Shown: one piece after another, positions 43,830 through 53,046 of the stretch
How the letters are laid out: the number at the start of each line of letters is the position of its first letter
Position numbering within the stretch: the stretch's first letter is position 1
Origin: JBBRHQ01 sp963725315
GTDB lineage: Bacteria; Actinomycetota; Thermoleophilia; Solirubrobacterales; 70-9
Direction of reading: 5' to 3'
Length of the DNA: 64,000 nucleotides
Assembly (NCBI GenBank): GCA_963725315.1
Contig: CAVRYA010000007.1
Coordinates: 421,635-485,634, forward strand
Notes under the pieces: generated by a model
Database searches by the model: none
What the model was told of the DNA's origin: nothing
The model's input: the letters and a program-made list of their open reading frames with translations, nothing else
Made by a program: the position numbers and the translations under genes

Positions 43830-45842
43830 TCACTCCGCGGGCGGCTTCTCCGTCCCTCGGAGCCGGCCCGCCAGCTCGGTGAAGTAGTCGAGCGAGCCGG
43901 GGTTGGCGAGCGAGTCGCGGCTCGCCGCCTGCTCGGGGGGCGTACCCATGAGGATCCGCTTCACCGGGACCTCCAGCACCTTGCCGCTCAGGGTCCGCGG
44001 CACCTCGACGAGCTGGAAGACCTGGTCCGGGACGTGCCGCGGCGAGCACTGCTCGCGGATGCGGCGGGCGATCTCACGCTCGAGGTCGGAGTCGAGCGTC
44101 GCGCCGTCACGGAGGACGACGAACAGCGGCATCCAGCCCTCGGTCCCCTCTCGGGGCACGTCCACCACGAGCGCGTCGACGATCTCGGGGACGGCGTGCA
44201 CCGCCCGGTAGATCTCGCTCGTCCCCATCCGAATTCCGGAGCGGTTGATGGTCGAGTCCGAGCGGCCGTAGATGACCGCGGTGCCGCGAGGGGTGATCTC
44301 GATCCAGTCACCATGCCGCCAGATGCCGGGGTAGTGCTCGAAGTAGGCAGCGCGGTAGCGGCCGCCGTCCTCATCGCCCCAGAGGTAGACGGGCATCGAG
44401 GGCATCGGCTCGGTCACCACCAGCTCCCCGACCTCGCCGATCAGCGACCGCCCCTGCTCGTCCCAAGCCTCGACGGCGGCACCGAGGGCGCGGGCCTGGA
44501 GCTCGCCGCGGTAGACGGGGAGGGTGGCAACGCCGCCGACGAAAGCCGTGCAGAGGTCGGTTCCGCCGCTGGTCGAGAACAGCCAGGTGTCCGAGCCGAC
44601 GTGCTCGTAGATCCAGTCGAACCCCTCCGGGGAGAGCGGCGAGCCGGTCGAGCCGACCGCGGTGAGGTGGGTCAGGTCGCGGCCGTCGCCGGGCTCGAGC
44701 CCGGCCTTCATGCAGGCTGAGATGTAGGAGGCGCTGGTGCCGAAGCAGGTGATCCCGGCGCCCTCGGCAAGGTCCCACAGGACGCCCATGTCGGGATGAC
44801 CGGGGTTACCGTCGTAGAGGACGATCGCCGCTTCGGTCAAGAGGCCCGAGACGAGGAAGTTCCACATCATCCAGCCCGTGGTCGTGAACCAGAAGAGGCG
44901 ATCGCCGCGATGCAGGTCGGCGTGCAGGTGGAGCTTCTTCAGGTGCTCGAGGAGGATCCCGCCCTGGCTCTGGACGATCGCCTTCGGCAGCCCGGTGGTG
45001 CCGGAGGAGTAGAGCACCCAGAGGGGGTCGGAGAACGGGACCCTCTCGAAGGCCGGCTCGGCGCCGGCGCCGGCGGCGAGGAGCTGATCCCAGGCGATCG
45101 CGTCGCTCAGCCCGGAGAGGTCGGGGTCGGGGGAGAGGTAGGGGAGGACCACGGTGCGCTCAAGGCTCGGCATCCGCGCCTGCAGGTCGGCGAGGACCGC
45201 GGTGCGGTCGAAGTCCTTGCCGCCGTAGCGGTAGCCGTCCACCGCGAGCAGCACCTTGGGCTCGATCTGGGCGAAGCGGTCGATCACGCTGGCGGGGCCG
45301 AAGTCGGGCGAGCAGGAGGACCAGATCGCGCCGATCGAAGCGGTGGCGAGGAAGCCGACGATCGCCTCGGGGACGTTGGGGAAGTAGGCGACGACGCGGT
45401 CGCCGGGCCCGACCCCGAGCGAGCGCAGGCCGGCGGCCGCCGCCGCGACCGCCGAGCGCAGCTCGCCCCAGCTCAACTCGCGCAGCTCGCGCAGCTCGGA
45501 GGCGTGGAGGATTGCGGTCTCCGAGTCCTCGCGGTCGCGGAAGACGTGCTCGGCGTAGTTGACCCGAGTCCCGGGGAACCACTCGGCACCGGGCATCTCC
45601 CGGGAGCCGAGGGCGCGGGTGGGGGGGACGTCGGAGAGCACCTCGAAGAAGTCCCAGATCGAGCGCCAGAAGGCCTCCAGGTCGATGACGGACCACTCCC
45701 ACATCGAGGCGTAGTCGTCGAAGGAAAGGCCCCGCTCGGCGGCCAGCCAGCGCCGGTACTCGGTCATCCGGGAGCGCTCCACCATCTGAGGCGAGGGCTC
45801 CCAGAGCAGCTCTCCCTGCCGGTGCTCGGCGTCGGCGTTCAC
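43830..45842 (-). CDS. aacS: Acetoacetyl-CoA synthetase
   Basis: Ligates acetoacetate to CoA with ATP. 670 residues, ANL superfamily, typical length. Seen: LWEPSPQMVERSRMTEYRRW at the N-terminus, VLYSSGTTGLPKAIVQSQGG (AMP-binding P-loop), LFSTSGGTDLCTAFVGG, HGDWIEITPRGTAVIYGRSD and VPVKRILMGTPPEQAASRDS. GTG 45842 lies 8 bp after the M28 peptidase stop. Could feed acetoacetate from HMG-CoA lyase into acetoacetyl-CoA and the ethylmalonyl-CoA route. Confidence 0.94.
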   Translation of the reverse strand: MNADAEHRQGELLWEPSPQMVERSRMTEYRRWLAAERGLSFDDYASMWEWSVIDLEAFWRSIWDFFEVLSDVPPTRALGSREMPGAEWFPGTRVNYAEHVFRDREDSETAILHASELRELRELSWGELRSAVAAAAAGLRSLGVGPGDRVVAYFPNVPEAIVGFLATASIGAIWSSCSPDFGPASVIDRFAQIEPKVLLAVDGYRYGGKDFDRTAVLADLQARMPSLERTVVLPYLSPDPDLSGLSDAIAWDQLLAAGAGAEPAFERVPFSDPLWVLYSSGTTGLPKAIVQSQGGILLEHLKKLHLHADLHRGDRLFWFTTTGWMMWNFLVSGLLTEAAIVLYDGNPGHPDMGVLWDLAEGAGITCFGTSASYISACMKAGLEPGDGRDLTHLTAVGSTGSPLSPEGFDWIYEHVGSDTWLFSTSGGTDLCTAFVGGVATLPVYRGELQARALGAAVEAWDEQGRSLIGEVGELVVTEPMPSMPVYLWGDEDGGRYRAAYFEHYPGIWRHGDWIEITPRGTAVIYGRSDSTINRSGIRMGTSEIYRAVHAVPEIVDALVVDVPREGTEGWMPLFVVLRDGATLDSDLEREIARRIREQCSPRHVPDQVFQLVEVPRTLSGKVLEVPVKRILMGTPPEQAASRDSLANPGSLDYFTELAGRLRGTEKPPAE

Positions 45843-45850
45843 GGCTCGGC

Positions 45851-47150
45851 TTATACCCGATGGGTGCTCTTCGCGGTGCCGGGCGCGGCGGCGCCGGCAT
45901 CTGCGTGGGAGGCTTCCTCGGGGTTGCCCTCGCCGGAGCGCCGGGCCTCGCGGTCGATCGCCCGCACCAGCTCAATGGTGAACTGCGTCGCCCTCCTCAG
46001 CGACTCGGCATCGACCTTCTCAGGCGTGTCCTCGGCCGTGTGGTAATAGGGCGGGCCGACGCCATCCTCGGCGCCGACGATCGAGATCGCCCGGAAGCCG
46101 CGGACGATCGCCGGCAGTGCGTCGGTGTGGAAGGGGTGGCGGATCGGGCGGGCGGCGTGCCCGCCGTCGGCTGCCGGAGGCCGAGCCCTGCTCGGCGGCG
46201 AGTTCCTCGCATAGCTCGATCAGGCGCCGGTCCATCGCCTGGTTGACGATCGCCCCCTCGCTGCGCTGGAAGTGGACCTCGCCGTAGGAGACCGAGTCGA
46301 GGTTGACGAAGTAGGTCCGCTCGCGGTCGATCTCGCGCCGGTGGGCCCGCATGTAGCAGGCCATGCCCTCGGCATTGCACTCCTCGGCGCCGGGCAGGAC
46401 TACCCAGACGTCGAGGTTGGGGGGCGGGTCGGCATCGAGTGCCTCGGCGACCGAGAGCACCGCGGCCACGGCCGAGGCGTTGTCGCAGGCGCCGGGGACG
46501 ATCTCGGATAGGGCGATGTCGATCAGCAGGACGAGCGCCACCAGCATCAGGGCGACCACGACGAGCTGGACGATCGAGAGCCAGGTGTCGTCGAGGCCGG
46601 CCATGCGCAGGCCCGAGATCAGCAGCAGCGGCACGATCCCGGCCCAGAAGATGGCGCGGATCGGGCCGAGCAGAACGCGCCAGCGCTCGGAGAGGCGGCG
46701 GGCGAAGCGGACCGAATGCGGGCCGAAGACGAGGCCGGTCTTGGCGGCGTCGTAGTGGGCGCTGAGGACGACCCGGGCCGGGGCGCCGGGATTCGAGCCG
46801 GGCGAGACGACGTTCTGGGAGGCGCGGCGAAAGAGGAGGCGCCGCAGCAGGTAGAGGCGGGTGTTCTGGTCGAGAAAGAGCGAGAAGGCGGCGAGCAGGA
46901 CCAGGGCGAAGCCGAGGGCGGGGGAGAGGAGCGCGACCAGGCTGCCGATGATCGCCAGCGCCACGTGAAGGGCGATCGCCAGCGACCACTCAGGATGGAC
47001 GAAGGTGGGCTCGACCTCGACACGCCGTCCCATCGCGCTCAGCCTGCCGGCGAGCCAGTTGGCGGCGCGGCGCTCGGCGTCCGTGCCCGGCCCCCTGCCC
47101 TCGAAGGCGCAGAGCTCCTCGATCACCTGCTGGCGGCCGGCGGCGTCCAC
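45851..47150 (-). CDS. M28-family zinc peptidase with membrane segments (frameshifted)
   Basis: About 432 residues when repaired. Order: N-terminal ELCAFEGRGPGTDAERRAAN, two helices (IALHVALAIIGSLVALLSPA), then zinc ligands in LSAHYDAAKTGL, a second membrane pair, PGACDNASAVAAVLSVAE, LPGAEECNAEGMACYM and NLDSVS; the final His (YYHTAEDTPEKVD) lies in a second frame after a shift near 46165-46190. Resembles membrane-bound aminopeptidases. GATAAT (minus strand of 47157-47162) is 6 nt before GTG 47150. Confidence 0.85.
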
Positions 47151-47172
47151 CCCAGGATTATCGAGAAGTCAG

Positions 47173-47256
47173 TGCGGCGGGTGGGATTCGAACCCACAAG
47201 CCCTTGCGGGCACGACCTTTTGAGGGTCGCGAGTAGACCAGTTCCTCCACCGCCGC
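47173..47256 (-). tRNA. tRNA-Leu (anticodon CAA)
   Basis: An 84-nt class II tRNA. The acceptor stem GCGGCGG pairs perfectly with CCGCCGC, the anticodon loop is CTCAAAA (anticodon CAA), there is a long variable arm, and the T-arm loop is TTCGAAT. CCA is not encoded. It lies just upstream of the M28 peptidase gene on the same strand. Confidence 0.95.
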
Positions 47257-47355
47257 GGGAGGGACAGATTCTAGGTCCGCGGCTCCCGGTCAAAGCCGAG
47301 CTGGCAGGAACACCCCCGGTTGCGCGGGTTTTCGCCCACTCGGCGTGGGAAGCGG

Positions 47356-47890
47356 CTAGGCGGGCAACGGCGCGTCGTCGCCGGGGGGTGCGCCGGCCCC
47401 GTAGTCCTCGCCGGAGCCGATCGGTCGCTCCTCCTCGACTTGCCACTCCTGGTTGAAGGCGATCATCGCCAGCACCATCAGGGCGATCTGGAGCGGGATC
47501 AGGATCACCACCAGGAGGCCGATCAGCGGAACCGGGATCAGAGCCCTCGTCGAAGCCGACCTTGTCGCGTGAGAACCAGCTGTTGGCGCCGACCGCGCAG
47601 AAGATCACCAGCAGCACCGCCCAGGCGGCGGCGACTGGCAGCACGCCCCGCTGCCAGCGCGCGACCATATAGGCGAACAGCAGGTAGAGGACGACGTAGA
47701 AGATCAGGCAGATGATCCCCATCGAAGCGCCGCCCTGAAGCAGCGACCAGCCGCAGATCGTCACGATGCCGGCGATCGCCGCCGAAACCACCAGCAGCAG
47801 GACGACCACGAACTTCATCGTGACCGATTGAGGCTTCTCCCTGTTGGGCCGCCAGAGCTCGTACCCCGGCCGTGCCTCTCCAACCGCCAT
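47356..47890 (-). CDS. Membrane protein of unknown function (frameshifted)
   Basis: About 178 residues when repaired, with four membrane helices: KFVVVLLLVVSAAIAGIVTI, MGIICLIFYVVLYLLFAYMV, VLPVAAAWAVLLVIFCAVGA and, after a shift near 47541, LIPVPLIGLLVVILIPLQIA. The C-terminal tail is acidic, with EWQVEEERPIGSGEDYGAGA. TATGAT (minus strand of 47898-47903) is 7 nt before ATG 47890, which is why this start is preferred to ATG 47902. Family unknown. Confidence 0.75.
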
Positions 47891-47995
47891 CACGGCGATC
47901 ATAGATTCTCCGCGGGATGCGCGCAGGGGATTTTCGGTTGGAACCCGGCGCTGCGTTCGTTCGCTGGGGCGCCGCTCCTAAGATCTCAAGACGCT

Positions 47996-48079
47996 GCGGG
48001 CGTGGCGGAATTGGAATACGCGCCAGGTTTAGGTCCTGGTGGGCTTCGGCCCGTGGGGGTTCGAGTCCCTCCGCCCGCA
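47996..48079 (+). tRNA. tRNA-Leu (anticodon TAG)
   Basis: An 84-nt class II tRNA: acceptor GCGGGCG pairs with CGCCCGC, anticodon stem CCAGG/CCTGG with loop TTTAGGT (anticodon TAG), long variable arm, T-loop TTCGAGT. TAAGAT at 47979-47984 is a plausible -10. tRNA-Trp follows 30 nt downstream and may be on the same transcript. Confidence 0.95.
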
Positions 48080-48109
48080 TTGGGCCTGAGCATGAGCCGC
48101 CCTCCCCCT

Positions 48110-48181
48110 GGGGGAGTGAGTTAATGGCTATGCGCACGGTCTCCAAAACCGTGAATCCGGGTTCGAATCCCGGCTCCCCCG
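48110..48181 (+). tRNA. tRNA-Trp (anticodon CCA), with an odd D-arm
   Basis: A 72-nt tRNA: acceptor GGGGGAG/CTCCCCC and discriminator G, anticodon stem CACGGT/ACCGTG with loop CTCCAAA (anticodon CCA), T-arm CCGGG TTCGAAT CCCGG. All three are perfect. The D-arm region TGAGTTAATGGCTATGC does not form a convincing 4-bp stem, which may be real or an indel artefact. Confidence 0.85.
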
Positions 48182-48207
48182 CTGGCCCGCGCCCGTACGA
48201 TCCTCCG

Positions 48208-49848
48208 ATGACCCGGATTGCGATCTCCGCTCTCACGCTCGCCGCTCTCTGCGCGGCGACCACGGCCGGAAGCGCCGCGGCGGCTCCCAGCCGCGCCGAT
48301 GCGCCCGTCGTCATCACCGGGGCCGAGCTGCCGTCGCTCCTCGGAACGACTCCCGGCCGGCTCGTCGCCTTCAGGTGGAAGGGCGGCTGGAAGCAGGTGC
48401 CGGTGCAGGTCGACGAGCGTGCGCTGATCGACCTCGGAAGCGCCTATGACTCGGATCCGGTCGGCGTCACTCAGCTCACCTACACCGATCCCGGCACCTT
48501 CGTCGGTGCCGACCCCGACGCCTCCCTCGATGGCGACGACGAGGTCGCCGTGATGGCCGGCGACGCCGGCGCCAAGGCGTCGGGCTCGAAGGACCCGGGC
48601 GGTGTGGCTGCGGACTCGGGAGTCGAGGTACGGATCAGCGACCCGCTGCCGGGCGGGAGCGTCGAGCACCTCTACCTGTTCCGCGCCAAGGGCTCGCTCG
48701 ACCCCGCGGCCGGCAAGCGATACGTCGACTACGACTTCGATCTCGGCTCCGGCGACTACAAGACGACCTACGGGCTCAACGCGGGTCCGAACCCCGAGGA
48801 CTCGACGATCGCGACTCCCTACTACTCCCAGCACTTCTCCGACCGCTGGATCGACGACGGGCTCTCGATCCACGCCGGAAGCGCAAACGGCGCTGACATC
48901 CTCGATCGCCACAAGTCGATGTTCGCCCCGGGCAACTGCGGGCGCAGCGAGGACACCTTCTCGGCCGGCGAGGGGGCCTTCATCGTCAATCGCAGCGGGC
49001 CGGTGCGGGCGATCCGCGCCTACGTCGGTGCCAACAGCGGCCCATACACGGAGCGCCAGCACGTCTTCTACCGCCGCAGCGAGGAGATCACCACCTTCCT
49101 GCGCGTCCACGCGATTCCCAGCGTTCTCGACTTCTTCGACTACTCGCCCGCCGCCGCCGGGATGACCTACCGGAACGACCTCAACCCCTCCGGGGTGACG
49201 GTCGACGGCGTCCCCGAGATGCCGACCGCCGGAGCGCCGAGCTGGGAGCAGGTCGATGGCCCCCAGGGCGCGCTCTCGATCCTCGACTCCCTCGAGGCCA
49301 GCTTCGCGACCACGGTCGGCTCCTACTACCTCGATGACAGCACTCCGTCGGTCACGCAGTGCACCGGGGACGCCTTCGCCTATGGATCGAGCGGCTCCTA
49401 CGTCACCAGCGCGATCCCCAACACCGACCCGCGGTTGGGGACCGCCGGCACCCTGACCTCGACGCGGGACCTCTTCTTCGACCCGCCGGGAGCCAGAGCG
49501 GCCACCGCCAAGGTCCACGCCGAAGAGGCGGCCGCGCCGCTCCGGACCCGGGAGCTGCGTCGCCTGCGCGTCTTCGCGAGGGTGCGTCGAGGCAGCCGCG
49601 CCAAGGGCAGCACGATCAGCGGCTACGCCTGCCCGGCCGGAGGAGCGAGCAAAGCCATTCTCGAGCGCTGGACGCGCCGCGGTAAGTTCGCCCGGGTGCG
49701 AGCGGTCGCCGTCGCCCGCAAGGGCAGCTGCTGGAGCTTCAGGGCCGCGGGCCTGAGGCGCTCGGGCCTCTACCGCGTCAGAGTCCCGGCCGACTCGACC
49801 CAGGCGGGGGCCGCGAGCACCCCGGTCCGGGTGCGACCGCGGAGCTGA
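48208..49848 (+). CDS. Large secreted protein of unknown function
   Basis: A 546-residue protein with a signal peptide (AISALTLAALCAATTAGSAA, cleavage near residue 26). The mature part has VVITGAELPSLLGTTPGRLV, FRWKGGWKQVPVQVDERALI, then acidic Asp-rich segments (DPDASLDGDDEVAVMAGDAG) that could bind calcium, and aromatic-rich YYSQHFSDRWIDDGLSIHAG. The last ~110 residues are strongly basic and Arg-rich with paired cysteines, like a cell-surface anchoring domain. Family not recognised. TACGAT at 48196-48201 is 6 nt before ATG 48208. Confidence 0.8.
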   Translation: MTRIAISALTLAALCAATTAGSAAAAPSRADAPVVITGAELPSLLGTTPGRLVAFRWKGGWKQVPVQVDERALIDLGSAYDSDPVGVTQLTYTDPGTFVGADPDASLDGDDEVAVMAGDAGAKASGSKDPGGVAADSGVEVRISDPLPGGSVEHLYLFRAKGSLDPAAGKRYVDYDFDLGSGDYKTTYGLNAGPNPEDSTIATPYYSQHFSDRWIDDGLSIHAGSANGADILDRHKSMFAPGNCGRSEDTFSAGEGAFIVNRSGPVRAIRAYVGANSGPYTERQHVFYRRSEEITTFLRVHAIPSVLDFFDYSPAAAGMTYRNDLNPSGVTVDGVPEMPTAGAPSWEQVDGPQGALSILDSLEASFATTVGSYYLDDSTPSVTQCTGDAFAYGSSGSYVTSAIPNTDPRLGTAGTLTSTRDLFFDPPGARAATAKVHAEEAAAPLRTRELRRLRVFARVRRGSRAKGSTISGYACPAGGASKAILERWTRRGKFARVRAVAVARKGSCWSFRAAGLRRSGLYRVRVPADSTQAGAASTPVRVRPRS

Positions 49849-49890
49849 GCGGGGCTGGTTGGCGCCCATTCGGACCCTGCAAGGCGACTT

Positions 49891-49896
49891 TATAAT
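49891..49896 (+). promoter_or_regulatory. Consensus -10 (TATAAT) of the tRNA-Gly gene
   Basis: A perfect TATAAT ends 9 nt before the tRNA start at 49906. TTCGGA at 49869-49874, 16 bp upstream, is a weak -35 candidate. Confidence 0.6.
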
Positions 49897-49905
49897 CGGC
49901 CCCCC

Positions 49906-49976
49906 GCGGGCGTGGTGTAGCGGTTGCACAAGAGCCTTCCAAGCTCAGAGCGCGGGTTCGAGTCCCGTCGCCCGCT
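49906..49976 (+). tRNA. tRNA-Gly (anticodon TCC)
   Basis: A 71-nt tRNA: acceptor GCGGGCG/CGCCCGC with discriminator T, anticodon stem GAGC/GCTC with loop CTTCCAA (anticodon TCC), T-arm loop TTCGAGT. A consensus TATAAT stands just upstream. Confidence 0.93.
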
Positions 49977-49996
49977 TTCAGCTGCAGCGCAGGAGG

Positions 49997-50435
49997 CTAG
50001 TCGCGCTGGGTCAAAGTGGCGCGAAGTGAACCTCTACGTCTGGCGGTTCGTCGCCGGTGGCAGTTGGCGCAGACCACCTCGCACTTCTCGATCTCCATCA
50101 AGGATGGCCTGCCAGTTCCGGCGCGAAGCGAGGGACCGATCGAAAAGGCCTTGTCACGCAAGATGGTCGAACTCGAGGACGATGGGGTCGAGCCTCGCCG
50201 CAGTCGACGCATGGGTGCGTCCTTGAAGTACTCGATGAGGTAGGCGGTCCGCTCCAGCTGCAAAGCCTTCTTTCTGGACGCGCGCCTGCTCGATGTACCG
50301 CTCCCGGTTCGCTTCGTAGTGCTCCCGGTGGTACGCCGACCGGCATGGCCGGCAGAAGGTGTCTCGCTGGTTCAGCTTCTTTCGGCGCCAAGCGAAATTC
50401 CCTGCGGGCTTCGTTCTGGCCGCACTCGGCAGCAT
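49997..50435 (-). pseudogene. Frameshifted HNH endonuclease gene
   Basis: Fragments in two frames assemble into one HNH protein of about 145 residues: KPAGNFAWRRKKLNQRDTFC and RPCRSAYHREHYEANRERYI, then LERTAYLIEYFKDAP, PIVLEFDHL (the central His-containing strand) and VVCANCHRRRTARRRGSL (Cys-x2-Cys-His zinc/HNH end). At least three frame changes interrupt it. It sits between tRNA-Gly and tRNA-Pro, at the left edge of the accessory region, and is probably a relic of a mobile element. Confidence 0.7.
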
Positions 50436-50519
50436 CGTTGCAGACTCTCTGGTCGCCGCTTATTACGAACACATGTTCGCAGTACGGCCGGACGGAACGT
50501 CGCCGTAGACTCGACCCCT

Positions 50520-50593
50520 CGGGGCGTGGCGCAGTCTGGTAGCGCACTCGGCTGGGGGCCGAGCGGTCGCTGGTTCAAATCCAGTCGCCCCGA
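50520..50593 (+). tRNA. tRNA-Pro (anticodon GGG), integration target
   Basis: A 74-nt tRNA: acceptor CGGGGCG/CGCCCCG with discriminator A (the C1 start is typical of tRNA-Pro), D-arm GCGCAGTCTGGTAGCGC, anticodon stem CTCGG/CCGAG with loop CTGGGGG (anticodon GGG), T-loop TTCAAAT. TAGACT at 50506-50511 is a likely -10. Its last ~47 nt recur at 54837, 56753 and 59187, marking it as an attachment site. Confidence 0.95.
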
Positions 50594-50599
50594 CTACTC

Positions 50600-50626
50600 G
50601 GAAGCCCGCTTTGGAAGCGGGCTTCC
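50600..50626. terminator. Hairpin terminator after tRNA-Pro
   Basis: A 12-bp perfect stem GGAAGCCCGCTT / AAGCGGGCTTCC with a TGG loop, 7 nt after the tRNA. A near-copy (one base different) lies after the second tRNA scar at 56806-56832, so the duplicated att segment there includes the terminator. Confidence 0.75.
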
Positions 50627-50834
50627 GGCGTTCTAGGTGCCGTCGCCGGTGCCGGTGTTCGGCGCTGTTTGGTTTCTCTACGCCGTCTAGTCCGCCCTTG
50701 CGCCGGCGGCCACCTGCGCTGCTGCTTCTCGCGTCTCGTCCGTTGCGAGAGAGCGCGTGGCGCGGTCACCAGCACGCTCGCTTCCACGCGAAGGGGCAGC
50801 GCGGCCCCGAGCGGGGCTTACCGGCGAATCGAGG

Positions 50835-51419
<585 letters not shown>

Positions 51420-51523
51420 CGCGGGGGCAGTCTATAAACGCCTGACGGCGACACTGCCCCCTTGGGACGACGAGCGGCAGCGCTGCGCGGGGGCGCGCCT
51501 GGCTGGTGTGAGATAGTCGGCAG

Positions 51524-51895
51524 GTGAGCACTTCCGAGCAGTCCGCCACCCGCCTCGTAGGCGTCGCCGAGCTCGGAGACTCACAGGTCGCCGTGGTGGA
51601 GCAGACACCGCAAGGTGCCCTGGCCGTAGGTATCAGCGACGGCAAGCCGTTTGCGGTCTCTAACCGCTGCCGCCACCTCTTCGCCTCGCTGGGCGAGGGG
51701 CAGGTAACCGAGGATGGATGCCTCCAGTGCCCTTGGCACGCGGCGCGCTATGACGTCGGCAGCGGCAAGATGGTGCGCGGTCCTCAGGGCGCGTTTAAGC
51801 CGCTGGCGGGCGCCGTCAAGGCGACTACCGGCGCCATATCCCTGAAGACGTTCCCGGTCGAGCTGCGCGACGGCGCAATCTGGCTGGTCGGCTGA
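51524..51895 (+). CDS. Rieske [2Fe-2S] ferredoxin-like protein
   Basis: A 123-residue single Rieske domain: SNRCRHLFASLGEG (Cys-x-His) and CLQCPWHAARYDVGSG (Cys-x2-His) bind the cluster. Such small proteins feed electrons to oxygenases or act as redox partners; no oxygenase is adjacent. GATAGT at 51512-51517 is 6 nt before GTG 51524, and a hairpin at 51961-51983 follows. Confidence 0.9.
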   Translation: MSTSEQSATRLVGVAELGDSQVAVVEQTPQGALAVGISDGKPFAVSNRCRHLFASLGEGQVTEDGCLQCPWHAARYDVGSGKMVRGPQGAFKPLAGAVKATTGAISLKTFPVELRDGAIWLVG

Positions 51896-51960
51896 TGGGG
51901 ACGGCAGTTCTCCTCACGAGCTCGCCGCTGACGGTCGGCTAGCTGCTTCTGAAAAGCCGA

Positions 51961-51983
51961 GAGCCTGCCTTCGGAGCGGGCTC
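51961..51983. terminator. Hairpin terminator after the Rieske gene
   Basis: An 8-bp stem GAGCCTGC / GCGGGCTC (one G-T pair) with a 7-nt loop, 66 bp beyond the Rieske stop. Confidence 0.45.
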
Positions 51984-52084
51984 TCACGTGGGCAAACGGA
52001 TGTCGAGGACGGAACTCGGGTCGGGACTTGGACGGGGGTAACCAAGCCACCGATAGCCTCAGTTGCATCTACCAAGGAGACCCG

Positions 52085-52939
52085 ATCGCCATCAACGTAG
52101 AACTCAGGTTAAACGGACGCCCCCCCGCACGGCTGGATTCAGATCCCGATCTAGATCTCGAGGCGACCCCTGAACCCACCGTCGCCGAGCGCCAAGTCGC
52201 TGATCTGATCCGCATCGAAGCAGAACCGGAAACTGTTGCAGCCATCCTCGATCGGGTTCCGCTTTGGTTTCACACCTTCTCTCTGAACCGCTCGGAGGGC
52301 ACCTACACCCACGGTGTAGCTCGCGACCATCGCTATCGAATTCCAGCCCTTCCCGCCGACTTCGAGGGTCTCGACGTGCTCGACGTCGGCACCTTCGACG
52401 GGTTCTACGCCTTTCTGGCCGAGGCCCGCGGAGCCCGACGGGTGGTGGCGATCGACAACGAGCAGTACGTCGAGTGGGTCAGCTCTCGCTTCGGTGTGGA
52501 GCTCGAGGGAGGCGAGGGGTTCTCCGCCATCAGCGGCCTACTCGACTCCGACGTGGACTACCACCGTCTCGACGCATTCGATCTCGACGACCTCGACGAG
52601 ACCTTTGATCTCGTGCTCTGCTTCGGGATCCTGCACCGGGTCGAGAACCCGTTGGGACTGCTGAAGGTCCTGCGGCGCCGGGTGGCGGACCGCGGGCGTG
52701 TGCTACTGGAAACCCATGGATCGGCGGACCGCAGCCTCGAGACGCTTGCCGCAGTGCACATTCCCGAGCCCGGAGAGGTCTACGCGCGCGATGAGTCCGT
52801 CTACTGGGGATTTACTCCCACGAGCCTCGACGCGATCGCCCGGCATGCCGGCTTTGAAGGCTTCGATCTGATCGACGCTCCGCTCATCGACGGCCATCCG
52901 CGGGTGATAGGGACGCTCAGCTCCGCCCCTGCGGACTGA
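52085..52939 (+). CDS. SAM-dependent methyltransferase, DUF1698/CmoB-like
   Basis: About 284 residues from 52085. FHTFSLNRSEGTYTHGVARD precedes the SAM site LDVLDVGTFDGFYAFLAEA, then RRVVAIDNEQYVEWVSSRFG and LVLCFGILHRVENPLGLLKV. The layout resembles the tRNA-uridine CmoB/DUF1698 group, but a small-molecule substrate is equally possible. Start is unclear: no ATG, GTG or TTG lies near, yet AAGGAG (52074-52079) sits 5 nt before ATC 52085; TTG 52028 is the only conventional upstream start. Confidence 0.78.
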   Translation: MAINVELRLNGRPPARLDSDPDLDLEATPEPTVAERQVADLIRIEAEPETVAAILDRVPLWFHTFSLNRSEGTYTHGVARDHRYRIPALPADFEGLDVLDVGTFDGFYAFLAEARGARRVVAIDNEQYVEWVSSRFGVELEGGEGFSAISGLLDSDVDYHRLDAFDLDDLDETFDLVLCFGILHRVENPLGLLKVLRRRVADRGRVLLETHGSADRSLETLAAVHIPEPGEVYARDESVYWGFTPTSLDAIARHAGFEGFDLIDAPLIDGHPRVIGTLSSAPAD

Positions 52940-53046
52940 ACCTCACACAGGGCGGCCCAATCCGGGTTCACGGCGCCGAAACATCTGCTTTGCAGGCCAT
53001 TAACAGGTCGCGGAGAATCTGCCGCTTGAATTGCATCAGCTCACAG

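Noticed and set aside
50372..50578. Minus-strand open frame starting NQRPLGPQP, recurring at each scar
   Set aside because: It is the antisense of the tRNA-Pro 3' half and recurs only because the att fragment does.
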